Shown: in pieces, positions 36,635 to 45,123 of the stretch
How positions within the stretch are numbered: position 1 is the first letter of the stretch
Layout of the letters: each line of letters starts with the position of its first letter
DNA from: Rossellomorea aquimaris
GTDB taxonomy: Bacteria; Bacillota; Bacilli; Bacillales; Bacillaceae_B
Reading direction: 5' to 3'
Length of the DNA: 64,000 nucleotides
NCBI RefSeq assembly: GCF_003315075.1
Contig: NZ_QNRJ01000009.1
Location: 12,680-76,679, forward strand
Translations under genes and position numbers: made by a program
Notes under the pieces: generated by a model
Database searches by the model: none
Told to the model about the DNA's origin: nothing
The model's input: the letters and a program-made list of their open reading frames with translations, nothing else

Positions 36635-36973
36635 ATGACCAATCAACAACTGCCGCCAAAAACGTGTACGATCGACCGTCTGGTAACTAAAGGTGAGGAC
36701 GTCGAGAAAGTGCTTAATGGTGAGAAAACGGCGACCCGCAGAAACGGACGATACGCTGATATTGGAGAAATCATGGAGCTTCAAGGAAAGAAATACATAG
36801 TAGAAAACGTCTACTCCCAATCACTTGGTGAGCTGACTGATGATCATGCCAAGCAGGAAGGCTTTCATACTGTGGAGGAATATAAAGAAGCCATCCTCTC
36901 TTATCACCCAGGCATGCCATGGCACCCGAGCATGAAAGTATGGGTGCACGAATTCACATTAGTGAACGAATAG
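36635..36973 (+). CDS. ASCH domain protein
   Basis: A 112-aa protein of the ASCH/PUA-like fold, thought to bind RNA or modified nucleosides. The family pattern is visible as VEKVLNGEKTATRRNGRYAD, IVENVYSQSLGELTD, a Glu-rich helix and WVHEFTLV at the end. AAAGGGG precedes the ATG. Followed after 10 bp by a membrane protein gene, probably in one operon. Confidence 0.85.
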   Translation: MTNQQLPPKTCTIDRLVTKGEDVEKVLNGEKTATRRNGRYADIGEIMELQGKKYIVENVYSQSLGELTDDHAKQEGFHTVEEYKEAILSYHPGMPWHPSMKVWVHEFTLVNE

Positions 36974-36983
36974 AGTACGACGG

Positions 36984-37430
36984 ATGGAGTATTTATTATA
37001 CAGAACGCTCATCTATCTACATGTGATCAGCGTCGTGGCCTCCATCGGCCCATTTTTCATACTATTGCCGATGATGAAAAAATTACGGACCGCTTCTGAG
37101 TCCGTGCTTCCTTCGTACTTGGACACGTTCCGCTTCACGGTCCGACTCTCCAAGCATTCAGGACACGTGCTCGTCGGAACAGGAATCCTCCTGGTTCTAC
37201 TCGGACCTTGGACGTGGAGTACACCGTGGATCATCATGACTCTTGTCATTATGTTCTGCTCCCTGTTCTTTCTCGCAAGAGCGTTCTCACCGACACTACG
37301 GAAGTTTGCAGAAGATGACGCTGACCGGGAATGGCTCGTCGGGAAATTGAACCGGACCGTTTGGATTTATCTAATCCTTCTGTTAGCAATGCTGTGGTTT
37401 ATGGTCGTGAAGCCGAATTTGTGGATGTAA
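36984..37430 (+). CDS. Four-helix membrane protein, DUF2269-like
   Basis: A 148-aa protein with four membrane helices; LHVISVVASIGPFFILLP (helix 1 with His) and GHVLVGTGILLVLLGPW resemble DUF2269-type integral membrane proteins. Function unknown. Weak RBS, consistent with translation following the ASCH gene. Confidence 0.7.
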   Translation: MEYLLYRTLIYLHVISVVASIGPFFILLPMMKKLRTASESVLPSYLDTFRFTVRLSKHSGHVLVGTGILLVLLGPWTWSTPWIIMTLVIMFCSLFFLARAFSPTLRKFAEDDADREWLVGKLNRTVWIYLILLLAMLWFMVVKPNLWM

Positions 37431-37442
37431 TGGAGTTGACTG

Positions 37443-37496
37443 ATAGCGTGTACCAGGTACAATGGAAGTCATTTGTACCTGGTACACGCTATTTTT
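37443..37496 (+). terminator. Long perfect terminator hairpin
   Basis: A 20-bp perfect stem (ATAGCGTGTACCAGGTACAA and its complement) with a 10-nt loop and TTTT. Longer than most terminators in the window. Confidence 0.88.
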
Positions 37497-37533
37497 GAGG
37501 ATAAATGAACTAGTCTCCATGACCCCATCACCA

Positions 37534-37944
37534 TCAATCCCCCCGAACTGCTACAGTCCTTATCTTAAAAATAAAATAGTAATACTTATACACAATGATC
37601 AAACCCAGAATCACCTTTACCATCAAGCTATCCGATAAAATCAGCGGTATGAGAATCATGATGTCTGAAAAAATCAGCAGCGTAACCTTCTGGCGCAGTG
37701 TCATGGATCGATGACGAATAAAACCCTCTAAATGCTTGTTATATACACTGGTTCCTTTAAACCAGACCTCAAATCGTTCGGATCCCCTTACAAAGAAAAA
37801 GGATGCTAACAACAAAAGTGGAGTCGTTGGTATGAGAGGCAGCACGATGCCTACAACCCCGATTCCCATAAATAACAAACCTACTAATATAAAAATTATT
37901 TTCTTAATTTTGTTTATTACGGACACTCCTTCTTTACCCTTCAT
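37534..37944 (-). CDS. YbaN family (DUF454) membrane protein
   Basis: A protein of up to 136 aa with the DUF454 signature GIVLPLIPTTPLLLLASFFFVRGSERF followed by WFKGTSVYNKHLE. Three hydrophobic segments. Function unknown. The start is uncertain: ATG at 37944 sits against AGAAGG, while the AAGAAGGAG inside the frame would better serve a start around residue 8-10. Confidence 0.8.
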   Translation of the reverse strand: MKGKEGVSVINKIKKIIFILVGLLFMGIGVVGIVLPLIPTTPLLLLASFFFVRGSERFEVWFKGTSVYNKHLEGFIRHRSMTLRQKVTLLIFSDIMILIPLILSDSLMVKVILGLIIVYKYYYFIFKIRTVAVRGD

Positions 37945-37985
37945 TCCTTCTCTATTCTATTCATGATAAAAGAAGCTGGCAAGGA

Positions 37986-38037
37986 ACAAAAAAAAGAAGC
38001 TGACTCTGGTGGAGTATACGCTCACACCATTGTCAGA
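37986..38037 (-). terminator. Terminator of the ion channel gene
   Basis: Minus-strand stem CTGAC-GGTG ... CACC-GTCAG followed by TTCTTTTTTTT. Confidence 0.75.
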
Positions 38038-38046
38038 TCCCCTCTT

Positions 38047-38499
38047 CTATTCATTCTCCCTATTCTCTTTTCCCTTCGACTCCAATACCTTCATAAAATA
38101 GGCCGTCGGGAGCAGCAATCCGATGGCTGCCTCAAGCAGTGCAAAGAATCGGATATGGCCTGTCGGGATATAATCTCCGTACCCGACGGACAGGATCGTC
38201 ACGCCGCTATAATAGAGATAATTGAGAAATGAATGCTCTACCGGCTTGCCACTGGGTGAACTGACACGCAGCATCGGATTCTCAAATGACAGGACATAAT
38301 AGAGTACAGCAAATGCAATCATGATACTGAAAAGTACGAAAAACAGCTTATAAAAAAGCGTTGTACTAAAATAACTGTATTTGAAATGCTTATCCTTAAA
38401 GAAATAGATTAAGTTTACCAGGATGAAAATGATGGCTCCGATTGTAACGATGCTTGCCAAAACGTTATGAATCCTCCTCTTAAATGTACTATGTTTCAT
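38047..38499 (-). CDS. Two-helix potassium channel protein
   Basis: A 150-aa membrane protein with the K+ selectivity filter TILSVGYGDYIPTG (SVGYGD at residues 104-109), flanked by a pore helix and an inner helix; additional helices lie at residues 15-33 and 50-70. No RCK/TrkA-N regulatory domain is attached. It probably works as a tetramer. The RBS is weak. Confidence 0.88.
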   Translation of the reverse strand: MKHSTFKRRIHNVLASIVTIGAIIFILVNLIYFFKDKHFKYSYFSTTLFYKLFFVLFSIMIAFAVLYYVLSFENPMLRVSSPSGKPVEHSFLNYLYYSGVTILSVGYGDYIPTGHIRFFALLEAAIGLLLPTAYFMKVLESKGKENRENE

Positions 38500-38614
38500 A
38501 TACCACGTGTTGTATGTTTAAAACTCATCTATAGTAGATTCTCATCTCCCCTTGTACAAACCCATCAACTCTTTTATTCTAGTAATAATAGAATTTTCCG
38601 AAAAGAAGGAACCC

Positions 38615-40201
38615 ATGATGAAAAAGTTCTCACTTCAATCTAAGATTATCGTTATTGTATTAGCACTTCTTTCGATTTTGATTTTATCCCTGTCGATTAT
38701 TTTCTTTAGAATGTTATCCGACACGCTGACGGATTTGAAAGGAAAGCAAGCCTTGGCGGTGGCACAGTCTGTATCCAAGATGCCTGCTGTCATCGAAGCC
38801 TTTAAGACGAATCAGCCGGAAGAGATCATCCAGCCTCTGGTAGAAGATATTCGAAAAGAAACAGGGGCCACCTTTATTGTTGTAGGCAATAGAGACTCTG
38901 TCCGATACTCTCACCCCATGCCTGAACGTCTCGGTAAAAAGATGGTCGGTGGAGACAATGAAAGAGCCTTGATAAGGGGTGAATCTTATGTTTCTCATGC
39001 AAGGGGATCATTAGGACCATCTGTAAGAGGAAAGGTTCCTATAAGAAACGCCCAAAACGAAATCATCGGGGTAGTGTCAGTCGGATTTCTTGAAGACAGT
39101 ATCCACGACATCGTCATTCCCTATCGTACTAAGGTACTGATACTCGTCACCGTCATCCTATTAATTGGAGTCATAGGTTCATTTTTCATCGGGAAAGGAA
39201 TCAAAAAGGCGATCTTCGGTTTGGAGCCTGCTGAAATTGCCATGCAGTTCAAGGAAAAGCGTGCCATCATCGAATCGGTCCGGGAAGGAATCATTGCAAT
39301 CGACCAACATGGATCGATTACAGAAATAAATGCTAGAGCTCACAGTATACTGGCTCTTGATCATCAATCCTCCAATAGGGGAAGACACATTCTAGAAGTC
39401 ATTCCCGATACGAAAATGATGGATGTACTGGAAACGCGAGAAAGCCGGCTGGATGATGAGATTTCATTAAATCATCATGACCTGATCGTCAACAGGCTTC
39501 CTATTTTTGAAGAGGAAAAGATCGTCGGAGTGGTTGCCAGCTTCAGGAGGAAGGATGAAATCGATCAGCTTACTAAAGAACTGTCCCAGGTTCAAGAGTA
39601 TGCAGGTATATTGCGCTCACAGACCCATGAATACAGAAATAAACTGAATACGATTGCTGGTCTCATTCAACTTCATCACCATGAAGAGGCATTAGCCCTC
39701 ATACAGGAGGAATCCTCTGGATATGAAGACTTAATTCAATTTCTATTGAAAGCGGTTCCTGATCCTGTCCTGGCAGGCCTGATCATTGGAAAATATAATC
39801 GGTCCCAAGAGTTGAAAGTCTCGTTCACGATTCATCCTGACAGCTCCATTACAACACCACTTATAGATGTACAGCAGGAAAAACTGATTACCATCATTGG
39901 GAACATTCTTGATAATGCCTTTGAAGAAGTCTTATCCCAGCCACTGCACAACAGGCGGGTTCAATTGTTTATGACTGATTTAGGTAATGATTTTATTTTC
40001 GAAATAGAAGACAGTGGTGCGGGAATCCTGGATATAGGTTCAATATTTGAAAGAGGCTATTCTACAAAAGCCGGCAAAGACAGGGGCATCGGTCTTCACC
40101 TGGTGCAACGAAGTGTGGAGCATCTGAACGGCTACATGACAGTGGAAAATAGTGAACTAGGGGGCGCTTTGTTTACGATTAGTATTCCAAAGCAACATTA
40201 G
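38615..40201 (+). CDS. Sensor histidine kinase, CitS/DctS family
   Basis: A 528-aa membrane sensor kinase. Helix 1 (residues 10-32) and helix 2 (about 172-192) enclose an extracytoplasmic PAS/Cache-like sensor with the family sequence RYSHPMPERLGKKMVGGD. A cytoplasmic PAS follows, then the phosphoacceptor helix RSQTHEYRNKLNTIAGLIQL (His near 338) and the ATPase domain (NILDNAFEE, DSGAGI, GIGLHLVQRSVE). The family senses citrate or dicarboxylates. The start at 38615 or 38618 has AAGAAGGA ahead. Its partner regulator is next, and tctCBA is convergent. Confidence 0.88.
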   Translation: MMKKFSLQSKIIVIVLALLSILILSLSIIFFRMLSDTLTDLKGKQALAVAQSVSKMPAVIEAFKTNQPEEIIQPLVEDIRKETGATFIVVGNRDSVRYSHPMPERLGKKMVGGDNERALIRGESYVSHARGSLGPSVRGKVPIRNAQNEIIGVVSVGFLEDSIHDIVIPYRTKVLILVTVILLIGVIGSFFIGKGIKKAIFGLEPAEIAMQFKEKRAIIESVREGIIAIDQHGSITEINARAHSILALDHQSSNRGRHILEVIPDTKMMDVLETRESRLDDEISLNHHDLIVNRLPIFEEEKIVGVVASFRRKDEIDQLTKELSQVQEYAGILRSQTHEYRNKLNTIAGLIQLHHHEEALALIQEESSGYEDLIQFLLKAVPDPVLAGLIIGKYNRSQELKVSFTIHPDSSITTPLIDVQQEKLITIIGNILDNAFEEVLSQPLHNRRVQLFMTDLGNDFIFEIEDSGAGILDIGSIFERGYSTKAGKDRGIGLHLVQRSVEHLNGYMTVENSELGGALFTISIPKQH

Positions 40202-40213
40202 GGGGAGAAAGTA

Positions 40214-40906
40214 TTGCGTAAGTGGAACGTATTCATTATAGAAGATGATATTCAAACAGCTGAGATCAACAGTCAGTACATTGCTCAAATGGAAAGATTT
40301 CAGGTAGGCGGGATCGCCACTACCATTGCAGAAGCCAAAAAAGTCTTACCTGTTGTTAATCCTGATTTAATCTTACTTGACGTCTACTTTCCTGATGGAA
40401 CCGGCAGTGAATTTCTATGGGAGATCAGAAAGCATTACCGCAACACAGATGTCATCCTCGTCACAGCAGCAAAGGAAACCGAACATATTTCCAATGCCAT
40501 CCGTGGAGGGGCATTCGATTATATCCTGAAACCCATTATCTTTAACCGATTTCAGGATACCCTATTAAAATATCAACAGTATAAAGAGAGAATGAATGAT
40601 TCTCAAGTAGAAAATCAACATGAGGTGGACACTTTATTTAATAGAAAGAAAAGTACGAGAAATATTCAAACCGTCCAGCAACCCCCGAAAGGGATCGATA
40701 CGATTACATTGGAATCCATACTCAAAAGGATAGGAACCGATCACAGCCGGGGCTATACGGCTGAGGAAATGGCAGGGGAAGTCGGCGTGACCCGAACAAC
40801 GGCCAGGCGCTATCTGGAGTATCTTGTTTCCCAAAAGAAAATCAAAGTGGAGCTTACCTATGGAGGTGTCGGGAGACCTCAGAGAAAATATTTCTTTCAA
40901 GAATAA
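40214..40906 (+). CDS. Response regulator, CitT/DctR family
   Basis: A 230-aa regulator. The receiver domain has D11/D12 and phosphoacceptor D56 (LILLDVYFPDG), Thr in VTAA and Lys in ILKPI. The C-terminal HTH (AEEMAGEVGVTRTTARRYLEY) is that of the CitB/DctR class. TTG start with GGGGGAG ahead, 12 bp after the kinase. Expected to activate the neighbouring tct operon. Confidence 0.9.
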   Translation: MRKWNVFIIEDDIQTAEINSQYIAQMERFQVGGIATTIAEAKKVLPVVNPDLILLDVYFPDGTGSEFLWEIRKHYRNTDVILVTAAKETEHISNAIRGGAFDYILKPIIFNRFQDTLLKYQQYKERMNDSQVENQHEVDTLFNRKKSTRNIQTVQQPPKGIDTITLESILKRIGTDHSRGYTAEEMAGEVGVTRTTARRYLEYLVSQKKIKVELTYGGVGRPQRKYFFQE

Positions 40907-40907
40907 G

Positions 40908-40946
40908 AGAAAAGCAGTGAGGCATTGGGGGCTTCACTGCTTTTCT
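40908..40946. terminator. Bidirectional terminator regulator / tctA
   Basis: Stem AGAAAAGCAGTGA / TCACTGCTTTTCT with T-rich flanks, between convergent genes. Confidence 0.88.
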
Positions 40947-40951
40947 ATTAA

Positions 40952-42475
40952 TCATGCTTCTTTCTTCAAATCTTGACTTTCCGTGGCCTTCCCTCTTCTC
41001 GTTAAACCTAAAATCGTAGGGAGCACAAGTGAAAGGAATGAAACGACCAGTAAACCTATGGTGATATTACTTTGAAAAAACACACCGTAAGATCCGTTTG
41101 AGATCGTCATCGCCTGTCTGAAGGATTGCTCCATCATCCCTCCCAATATAAACGCGAGAATAAACGGAGGCGCAGGGAATTTATACATTTTCAACAAATA
41201 GCCTAACACGCCAAATCCTACAAGCAAGTACAGATGGAACGTGTTAAAGCTGACTGCGTATACCCCTATTAAACAGAACACAATGATCAATGCGATCAAC
41301 AGCTGCTTCGGAATATATAAGATTTTTGCCAGTACCGGGATGAGCGGTAAGTTAAGTACCAATAGAAATAGATTTCCGATATACATACTTGCAATGACTC
41401 CCCAGAATACGTCCGGGTGATCCTGAAGCATCAATGGCCCCGGCTGCACTCCTACAACAAGTAAAGCACCCAATAGTACAGCAGTGGTTCCAGAACCTGG
41501 TATCCCTAATGTTAACAAGGGAACGAATGCCCCGCTTGTCGCAGCATTATTGGAGGTTTCAGGAGCGGCCAGCCCCTTGATATTCCCTTTTCCAAAAGAA
41601 GATGGATCTTTGGATAAACGTTTCTCTGAAATATAGGAAAGGAATGAAGCGATCGTTGCCCCTGCTCCAGGTAGGACTCCCAAAATAAAGCCAAGGACGG
41701 AATGACGGCCAATCGGGCCTGCCATCTCCTTTAATTCCTGCTTCTCAAGCCTTAAACTGCCAACAGCACTCTTCCCTTTCAATGTATTTTCATTCCTTGA
41801 GATAATTAACTGACAAACCTCGGAAAGTGCAAATAATCCTAAAGCAATAATCAGAAAGTCGATCCCCTCTAATAAACCAGGGTTCCCGAATGTGAAACGC
41901 TGTGTACCTGTTTGCTGATCAATCCCGACAGTTGCGATGATCAATCCAAGCGTCGCCGAGATCAGTGCTTTATTGGTGGACCCTTCAGATAAGCTGGATA
42001 TTGCTGTCAGTCCCAGAAGCATTAGAGCGAAATACTCAGTAGGCCCAAACGTAATGGCAAGCTTGGCCATATAAGGAGCGACCAGCATAAGTGCCACCAC
42101 ACTTATTGTTCCACCAGCAAAGGACGATATGGCGGCTATGGCGAGTGCTTTGCCTGCCTTCCCCTGCTTTGCCATGGGATATCCGTCAAATGCTGTTGCC
42201 ACTGTCCCTGAAATTCCAGGGGCATTTAATAGAATAGAAGAAGTCGAGCCGCCAAACACGGCACCATAATAAACCCCTGCCATCAGGATCAAGGCGGAAG
42301 CCGGAGACATCCCATAACTAAGAGGAATCATAATCGCAATGGCGCTGATCGGACCCAATCCCGGCAGCATCCCGATAATCGTACCAGCCAATACCCCGAT
42401 AAATGCGAAAAATAAATTTTCCGGGGTGAAAGCTACTTGAAATCCATATAATATACTTTCAATCATGCCCGTCAC
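40952..42475 (-). CDS. tctA: Tripartite tricarboxylate transporter large membrane subunit
   Basis: A 507-aa integral membrane protein of the TctA family with about 12 helices. The family blocks IGMLPGLGPISAIAIMIPLSY, YYGAVFGGSTSSILLNAPG and LTLGIPGSGTTAVLLGALL are all present. With TctB and the binding protein TctC it imports tricarboxylates such as citrate using an ion gradient. It is the last gene of tctC-tctB-tctA and starts 3 bp after tctB. Confidence 0.94.
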   Translation of the reverse strand: MTGMIESILYGFQVAFTPENLFFAFIGVLAGTIIGMLPGLGPISAIAIMIPLSYGMSPASALILMAGVYYGAVFGGSTSSILLNAPGISGTVATAFDGYPMAKQGKAGKALAIAAISSFAGGTISVVALMLVAPYMAKLAITFGPTEYFALMLLGLTAISSLSEGSTNKALISATLGLIIATVGIDQQTGTQRFTFGNPGLLEGIDFLIIALGLFALSEVCQLIISRNENTLKGKSAVGSLRLEKQELKEMAGPIGRHSVLGFILGVLPGAGATIASFLSYISEKRLSKDPSSFGKGNIKGLAAPETSNNAATSGAFVPLLTLGIPGSGTTAVLLGALLVVGVQPGPLMLQDHPDVFWGVIASMYIGNLFLLVLNLPLIPVLAKILYIPKQLLIALIIVFCLIGVYAVSFNTFHLYLLVGFGVLGYLLKMYKFPAPPFILAFILGGMMEQSFRQAMTISNGSYGVFFQSNITIGLLVVSFLSLVLPTILGLTRRGKATESQDLKKEA

Positions 42476-42478
42476 CTC

Positions 42479-42946
42479 CTAAAAGGGTAGAATCCCCTGT
42501 GGTAATGTAATATTGAGTAAATAGTTAAATGAATAATACATGATGCCTGAAAATAGAAAGGCTACTAGTACCGTAGTTAGCTTCTTTTTGAATCCTAAAA
42601 CAAACGGGATGACTAACAAAAATAGAATAGTAGATACTAAAAATCCGAGCGGTTCCAGTAAAAAAATATATACAAGCAATGCTCCTAATACTGATAACAA
42701 TATGATGACATCTTCTTTTTTTACATAACGTCTTTTCTTATCTTCTTCTGTATCATCCTTCGCCTGGAAGAACAAAACAACCGCCAAAATAATGAGCAGG
42801 AATCCAAGCCCCTTCGGAAGGACGTCACTATCGATGATGGCGTATGGAAATTTGGTAAGCTGAAAGCTGAGAGCTAAATAGATTCCAGCAAAAACTAGTA
42901 AAAGTAATGAGATGATTCGATCTGGTTTGGTTCTCATGTGATTCAC
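42479..42946 (-). CDS. tctB: Tripartite tricarboxylate transporter small membrane subunit
   Basis: A 155-aa membrane protein with four helices, of TctB length. Family-type parts are the first helix IISLLLLVFAGIYLALSFQL, a central charged loop (DDTEEDKKRRYVKKED) and EPLGFLVSTILFLLVIPFVL. It supports TctA. Confidence 0.88.
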   Translation of the reverse strand: MNHMRTKPDRIISLLLLVFAGIYLALSFQLTKFPYAIIDSDVLPKGLGFLLIILAVVLFFQAKDDTEEDKKRRYVKKEDVIILLSVLGALLVYIFLLEPLGFLVSTILFLLVIPFVLGFKKKLTTVLVAFLFSGIMYYSFNYLLNITLPQGILPF

Positions 42947-42993
42947 TCCTAATCAAGAAAAGGAAGGAGCAGATGTTTCTGCTCCAGACCCCA

Positions 42994-44007
42994 TTATTTT
43001 TTCAAGCCGATTTCCTCCATTAATGCTTCAATTTCTTTGTACTCTTCATCCAGGAAGGTACTGAACTCTTCTGAAGACATGTAATTGTCGGTCCAGCCAA
43101 ACTTGTCCCGCATTTCCTTCCATTGATCCGTTTCAATCATGTCTTTAAACGCTTTCTCATAGTAAGCAACGGCATCGGGATCCATATCCTTTGGACCTAA
43201 GAATCCACGCCACACAACAAATTCATCATCAATTCCTTGTTCTTTTAACGTCGGGAAATCTGAAACCGTTTCTCCTTCCAAACGCTCGGGAGCTGTAATT
43301 GCCAGAACCTTCACCTTGCCTGCACGGGCTTGTTCAGAAGCTTCCGCCAGGCCAGTCGAGTATACATCCACTTTTCCTCCGAGTAGCATGCTCATTCCAG
43401 ATCCGTCTTGAGCGGAAACATATTTCAGCTTTTTAACATCTACCCCTGCTGCTTTAACTGCCTTAACGAACTGCATGTGATCCATGCTCCCCGGTGAAGA
43501 AACCCCTACAATGGATACTGATGTCGGATCCTTTTTTAATGCATCGACAAGATCATTCATCGTATCGTAAGGTGAATCCGCGTCTACAACAAAGGCTGCA
43601 TAGTCAGCGATCACCCCTGCTATAGGTGTGAAGTCTTTGTGAGACAATGTCGACTGTCCATTAAGGGGAACAAAGAAGATCGGTGGAGACGTGACGAACA
43701 TCGTGTGATTATCCCCTTTTTTACTATCAATATATGACCAGCCGACAGAGCCCCCGCCACCTGGTTTATTGACTACAGCCATACGCTCTTCAATGATTTT
43801 CTGTTCTTCCATTACCTTTGAAACGGTCCTGGCCGTCGTATCCCAACCTCCTCCGGCACCTGCTGGAGCCACGACTTCAATTGGTTTAGACGGACTCCAT
43901 TCCCCATCACTCTCAGAATTACTTGCAGAATTCGACCCTCCGCATGCCGTGGTGACAACTAGTAAACTTGATAAAATAATAGCCATAATACCTGTTTTCA
44001 TTTTCAT
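42994..44007 (-). CDS. tctC: Tripartite tricarboxylate transporter binding lipoprotein
   Basis: A 337-aa extracytoplasmic binding protein of the TctC/Bug family. Lipobox VTTAC with lipidated Cys22; ligand-loop features IEVVAPAGAGGGWDTTAR and VVNKPGGGGSVGWSYI are typical and contact the carboxylate ligand through main-chain atoms. The start at 44007 is best spaced from GGGGG; two other ATGs in the first five codons are less likely. First gene of the operon, in front of tctB and tctA. Confidence 0.93.
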   Translation of the reverse strand: MKMKTGIMAIILSSLLVVTTACGGSNSASNSESDGEWSPSKPIEVVAPAGAGGGWDTTARTVSKVMEEQKIIEERMAVVNKPGGGGSVGWSYIDSKKGDNHTMFVTSPPIFFVPLNGQSTLSHKDFTPIAGVIADYAAFVVDADSPYDTMNDLVDALKKDPTSVSIVGVSSPGSMDHMQFVKAVKAAGVDVKKLKYVSAQDGSGMSMLLGGKVDVYSTGLAEASEQARAGKVKVLAITAPERLEGETVSDFPTLKEQGIDDEFVVWRGFLGPKDMDPDAVAYYEKAFKDMIETDQWKEMRDKFGWTDNYMSSEEFSTFLDEEYKEIEALMEEIGLKK

Positions 44008-44032
44008 CAACATTTCCCCCTTTGAATATTGT

Positions 44033-44046
44033 TGGTAACGCTTTCA
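44033..44046. promoter_or_regulatory. CcpA cre site at the tctC promoter
   Basis: TGGTAACGCTTTCA matches the cre consensus TGWNANCGNWNNCA at all but one position. It touches the downstream edge of the -10 box, the usual position for CcpA roadblock repression, so the citrate-type importer should be off on glucose. Confidence 0.75.
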
Positions 44047-44051
44047 TTATA
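44046..44051 (-). promoter_or_regulatory. -10 box of tctCBA promoter
   Basis: A perfect TATAAT on the minus strand without a good -35 hexamer upstream, as expected when a response regulator activates the promoter. Confidence 0.6.
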
Positions 44052-44233
44052 GAAAATTCAGAAACTTAATAAAATAAATCGTAAATAAACGGCAAAAGGA
44101 ACTTTGTGGGTATATTGTTTATAAAGTTCACGGAATTGACTTCTGTCTTATTTATCAGCTAAAACTAATTAAACCCTTTCGAAAAACCCACATATGATAA
44201 AGCAACTTCTTTATATTGAGAAAGGTGAGAGCG

Positions 44234-44527
44234 ATGTTTAATCAACCATTCAGTATGTACAGACCGATACACGGAGGCGGAGGGCATGCAAGCTGGGGCA
44301 ATGGGCACGGGCACGCCACTTGGGGACACGGAACAAGTTGGAACCAGGGAGGAAATTGGAATCACGGAGGCAACTGGGGTTATCATCCAGGATTCGCTGC
44401 AGGAACGGTTACAGGATTGGCTGTAGGGGCTGCTGCTTCACCGGGTCCTTATCCTGTACCGGTTCCAGCTTATCCTTACGCATATCCGTACCCTTACCCC
44501 TATCCACCTCCCTACCCGCAACCTTAA
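44234..44527 (+). CDS. His/Gly/Trp- and Pro/Tyr-rich low-complexity protein
   Basis: A 97-aa protein. After MFNQPFSMYRPIHGGGG comes a His/Gly/Trp region (HASWGNGHGHATWGHGT), a short hydrophobic middle (GFAAGTVTGLAVGAAA) and a C terminus of Pro-Tyr repeats (PYAYPYPYPYPPPYPQP). AAAGGTGAG precedes the ATG at 44234. The composition suits a spore coat or surface protein that binds metal or becomes cross-linked through Tyr; no known domain is recognised. Confidence 0.75.
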   Translation: MFNQPFSMYRPIHGGGGHASWGNGHGHATWGHGTSWNQGGNWNHGGNWGYHPGFAAGTVTGLAVGAAASPGPYPVPVPAYPYAYPYPYPYPPPYPQP

Positions 44528-44582
44528 TAAATGATAAATGACAAAACCGATAGAGGTTGGAACAAAAGTGTTTTAGTATAAG

Positions 44583-44637
44583 AAAAACCCGAACGATTCT
44601 GCTTTCTAACAGACAGATTTGTTCGGGTTTTTTATTT
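44583..44637 (+). terminator. Terminator of the Pro/Tyr-rich protein gene
   Basis: Stem AAAAACCCGAAC / GTTCGGGTTTTTT. The loop is long (26 nt) and may hold a second small helix. Confidence 0.75.
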
Positions 44638-44680
44638 ATTTTCGGTACATTTGATTTTAGCCCTTTCCAGCGGTTGATTG

Positions 44681-44910
44681 GAGTGCAAGACGAAGACTCC
44701 TGCGGGAAAAGTAGCTTATGTGAGACTTGTCCAGCTATAGGGCTTAGAGGCAAATGTCATAAGTCTGATCGTCCATGAAGGCAAAGAACGCCTTCAAGGT
44801 CGCTCCGCCTTATGCCAACCGCCTCTGGCGAAGCCCCTCCGCTATTCTAACCGCAGGCTTGCCGAGGAGGCTCACGAGCTACCCGCGGAAAGCGTAGTCT
44901 TGCACGGAAA
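44681..44910. repeat. Large hairpin element hosting a nested repeat
   Basis: Outer arms 44681-44728 and 44849-44910 can pair through TGCAAGAC/GTCTTGCA, GCGGG/CCCGC, GTAGCT/AGCTAC and GTGAG/CTCAC. The apical loop is replaced by a 120-bp copy of the hairpin family seen at 12389-12941. The stretch 44528-45123 otherwise holds only a terminator and the TerC gene leader. Confidence 0.8.
44729..44848 (-). repeat. Hairpin repeat, type A, nested copy
   Basis: On the minus strand it runs from AGAATAGCGGAGGGGCTT to AGCTGGAC, with AGAGGC/GCCTCT, CATAAG/CTTATG and GAAGGC/GCCTTC helices, i.e. a full type A unit. Its ends coincide with the break in the outer element. Confidence 0.88.
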
Positions 44911-45123
44911 TCATTAGCGGTATTAAGAACCTACACTTGTTTTTTAGTTTTGTCGCATCCTTTTTCGTTATATGTGTACGATCCTTCATTGATTAAATAG
45001 TATCAGCACAAATTGGAAATATTTATCTTAGAAATAATAGCCGTTCAAAATTCCATCAATTGTGATACTATAGATAAGTTAGTGTTTCGTTCATAGTTTA
45101 GTAGAATCAAGGAGGAACTGAAT

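Noticed and set aside
38552-38614. Longer N terminus for the sensor kinase
   Set aside because: The added residues precede the RBS AAGAAGGA and come before the natural first membrane helix.
44940-45123. yybP-ykoY manganese riboswitch before the TerC gene
   Set aside because: The leader lacks the conserved GGGGAGUA-type core of that riboswitch.
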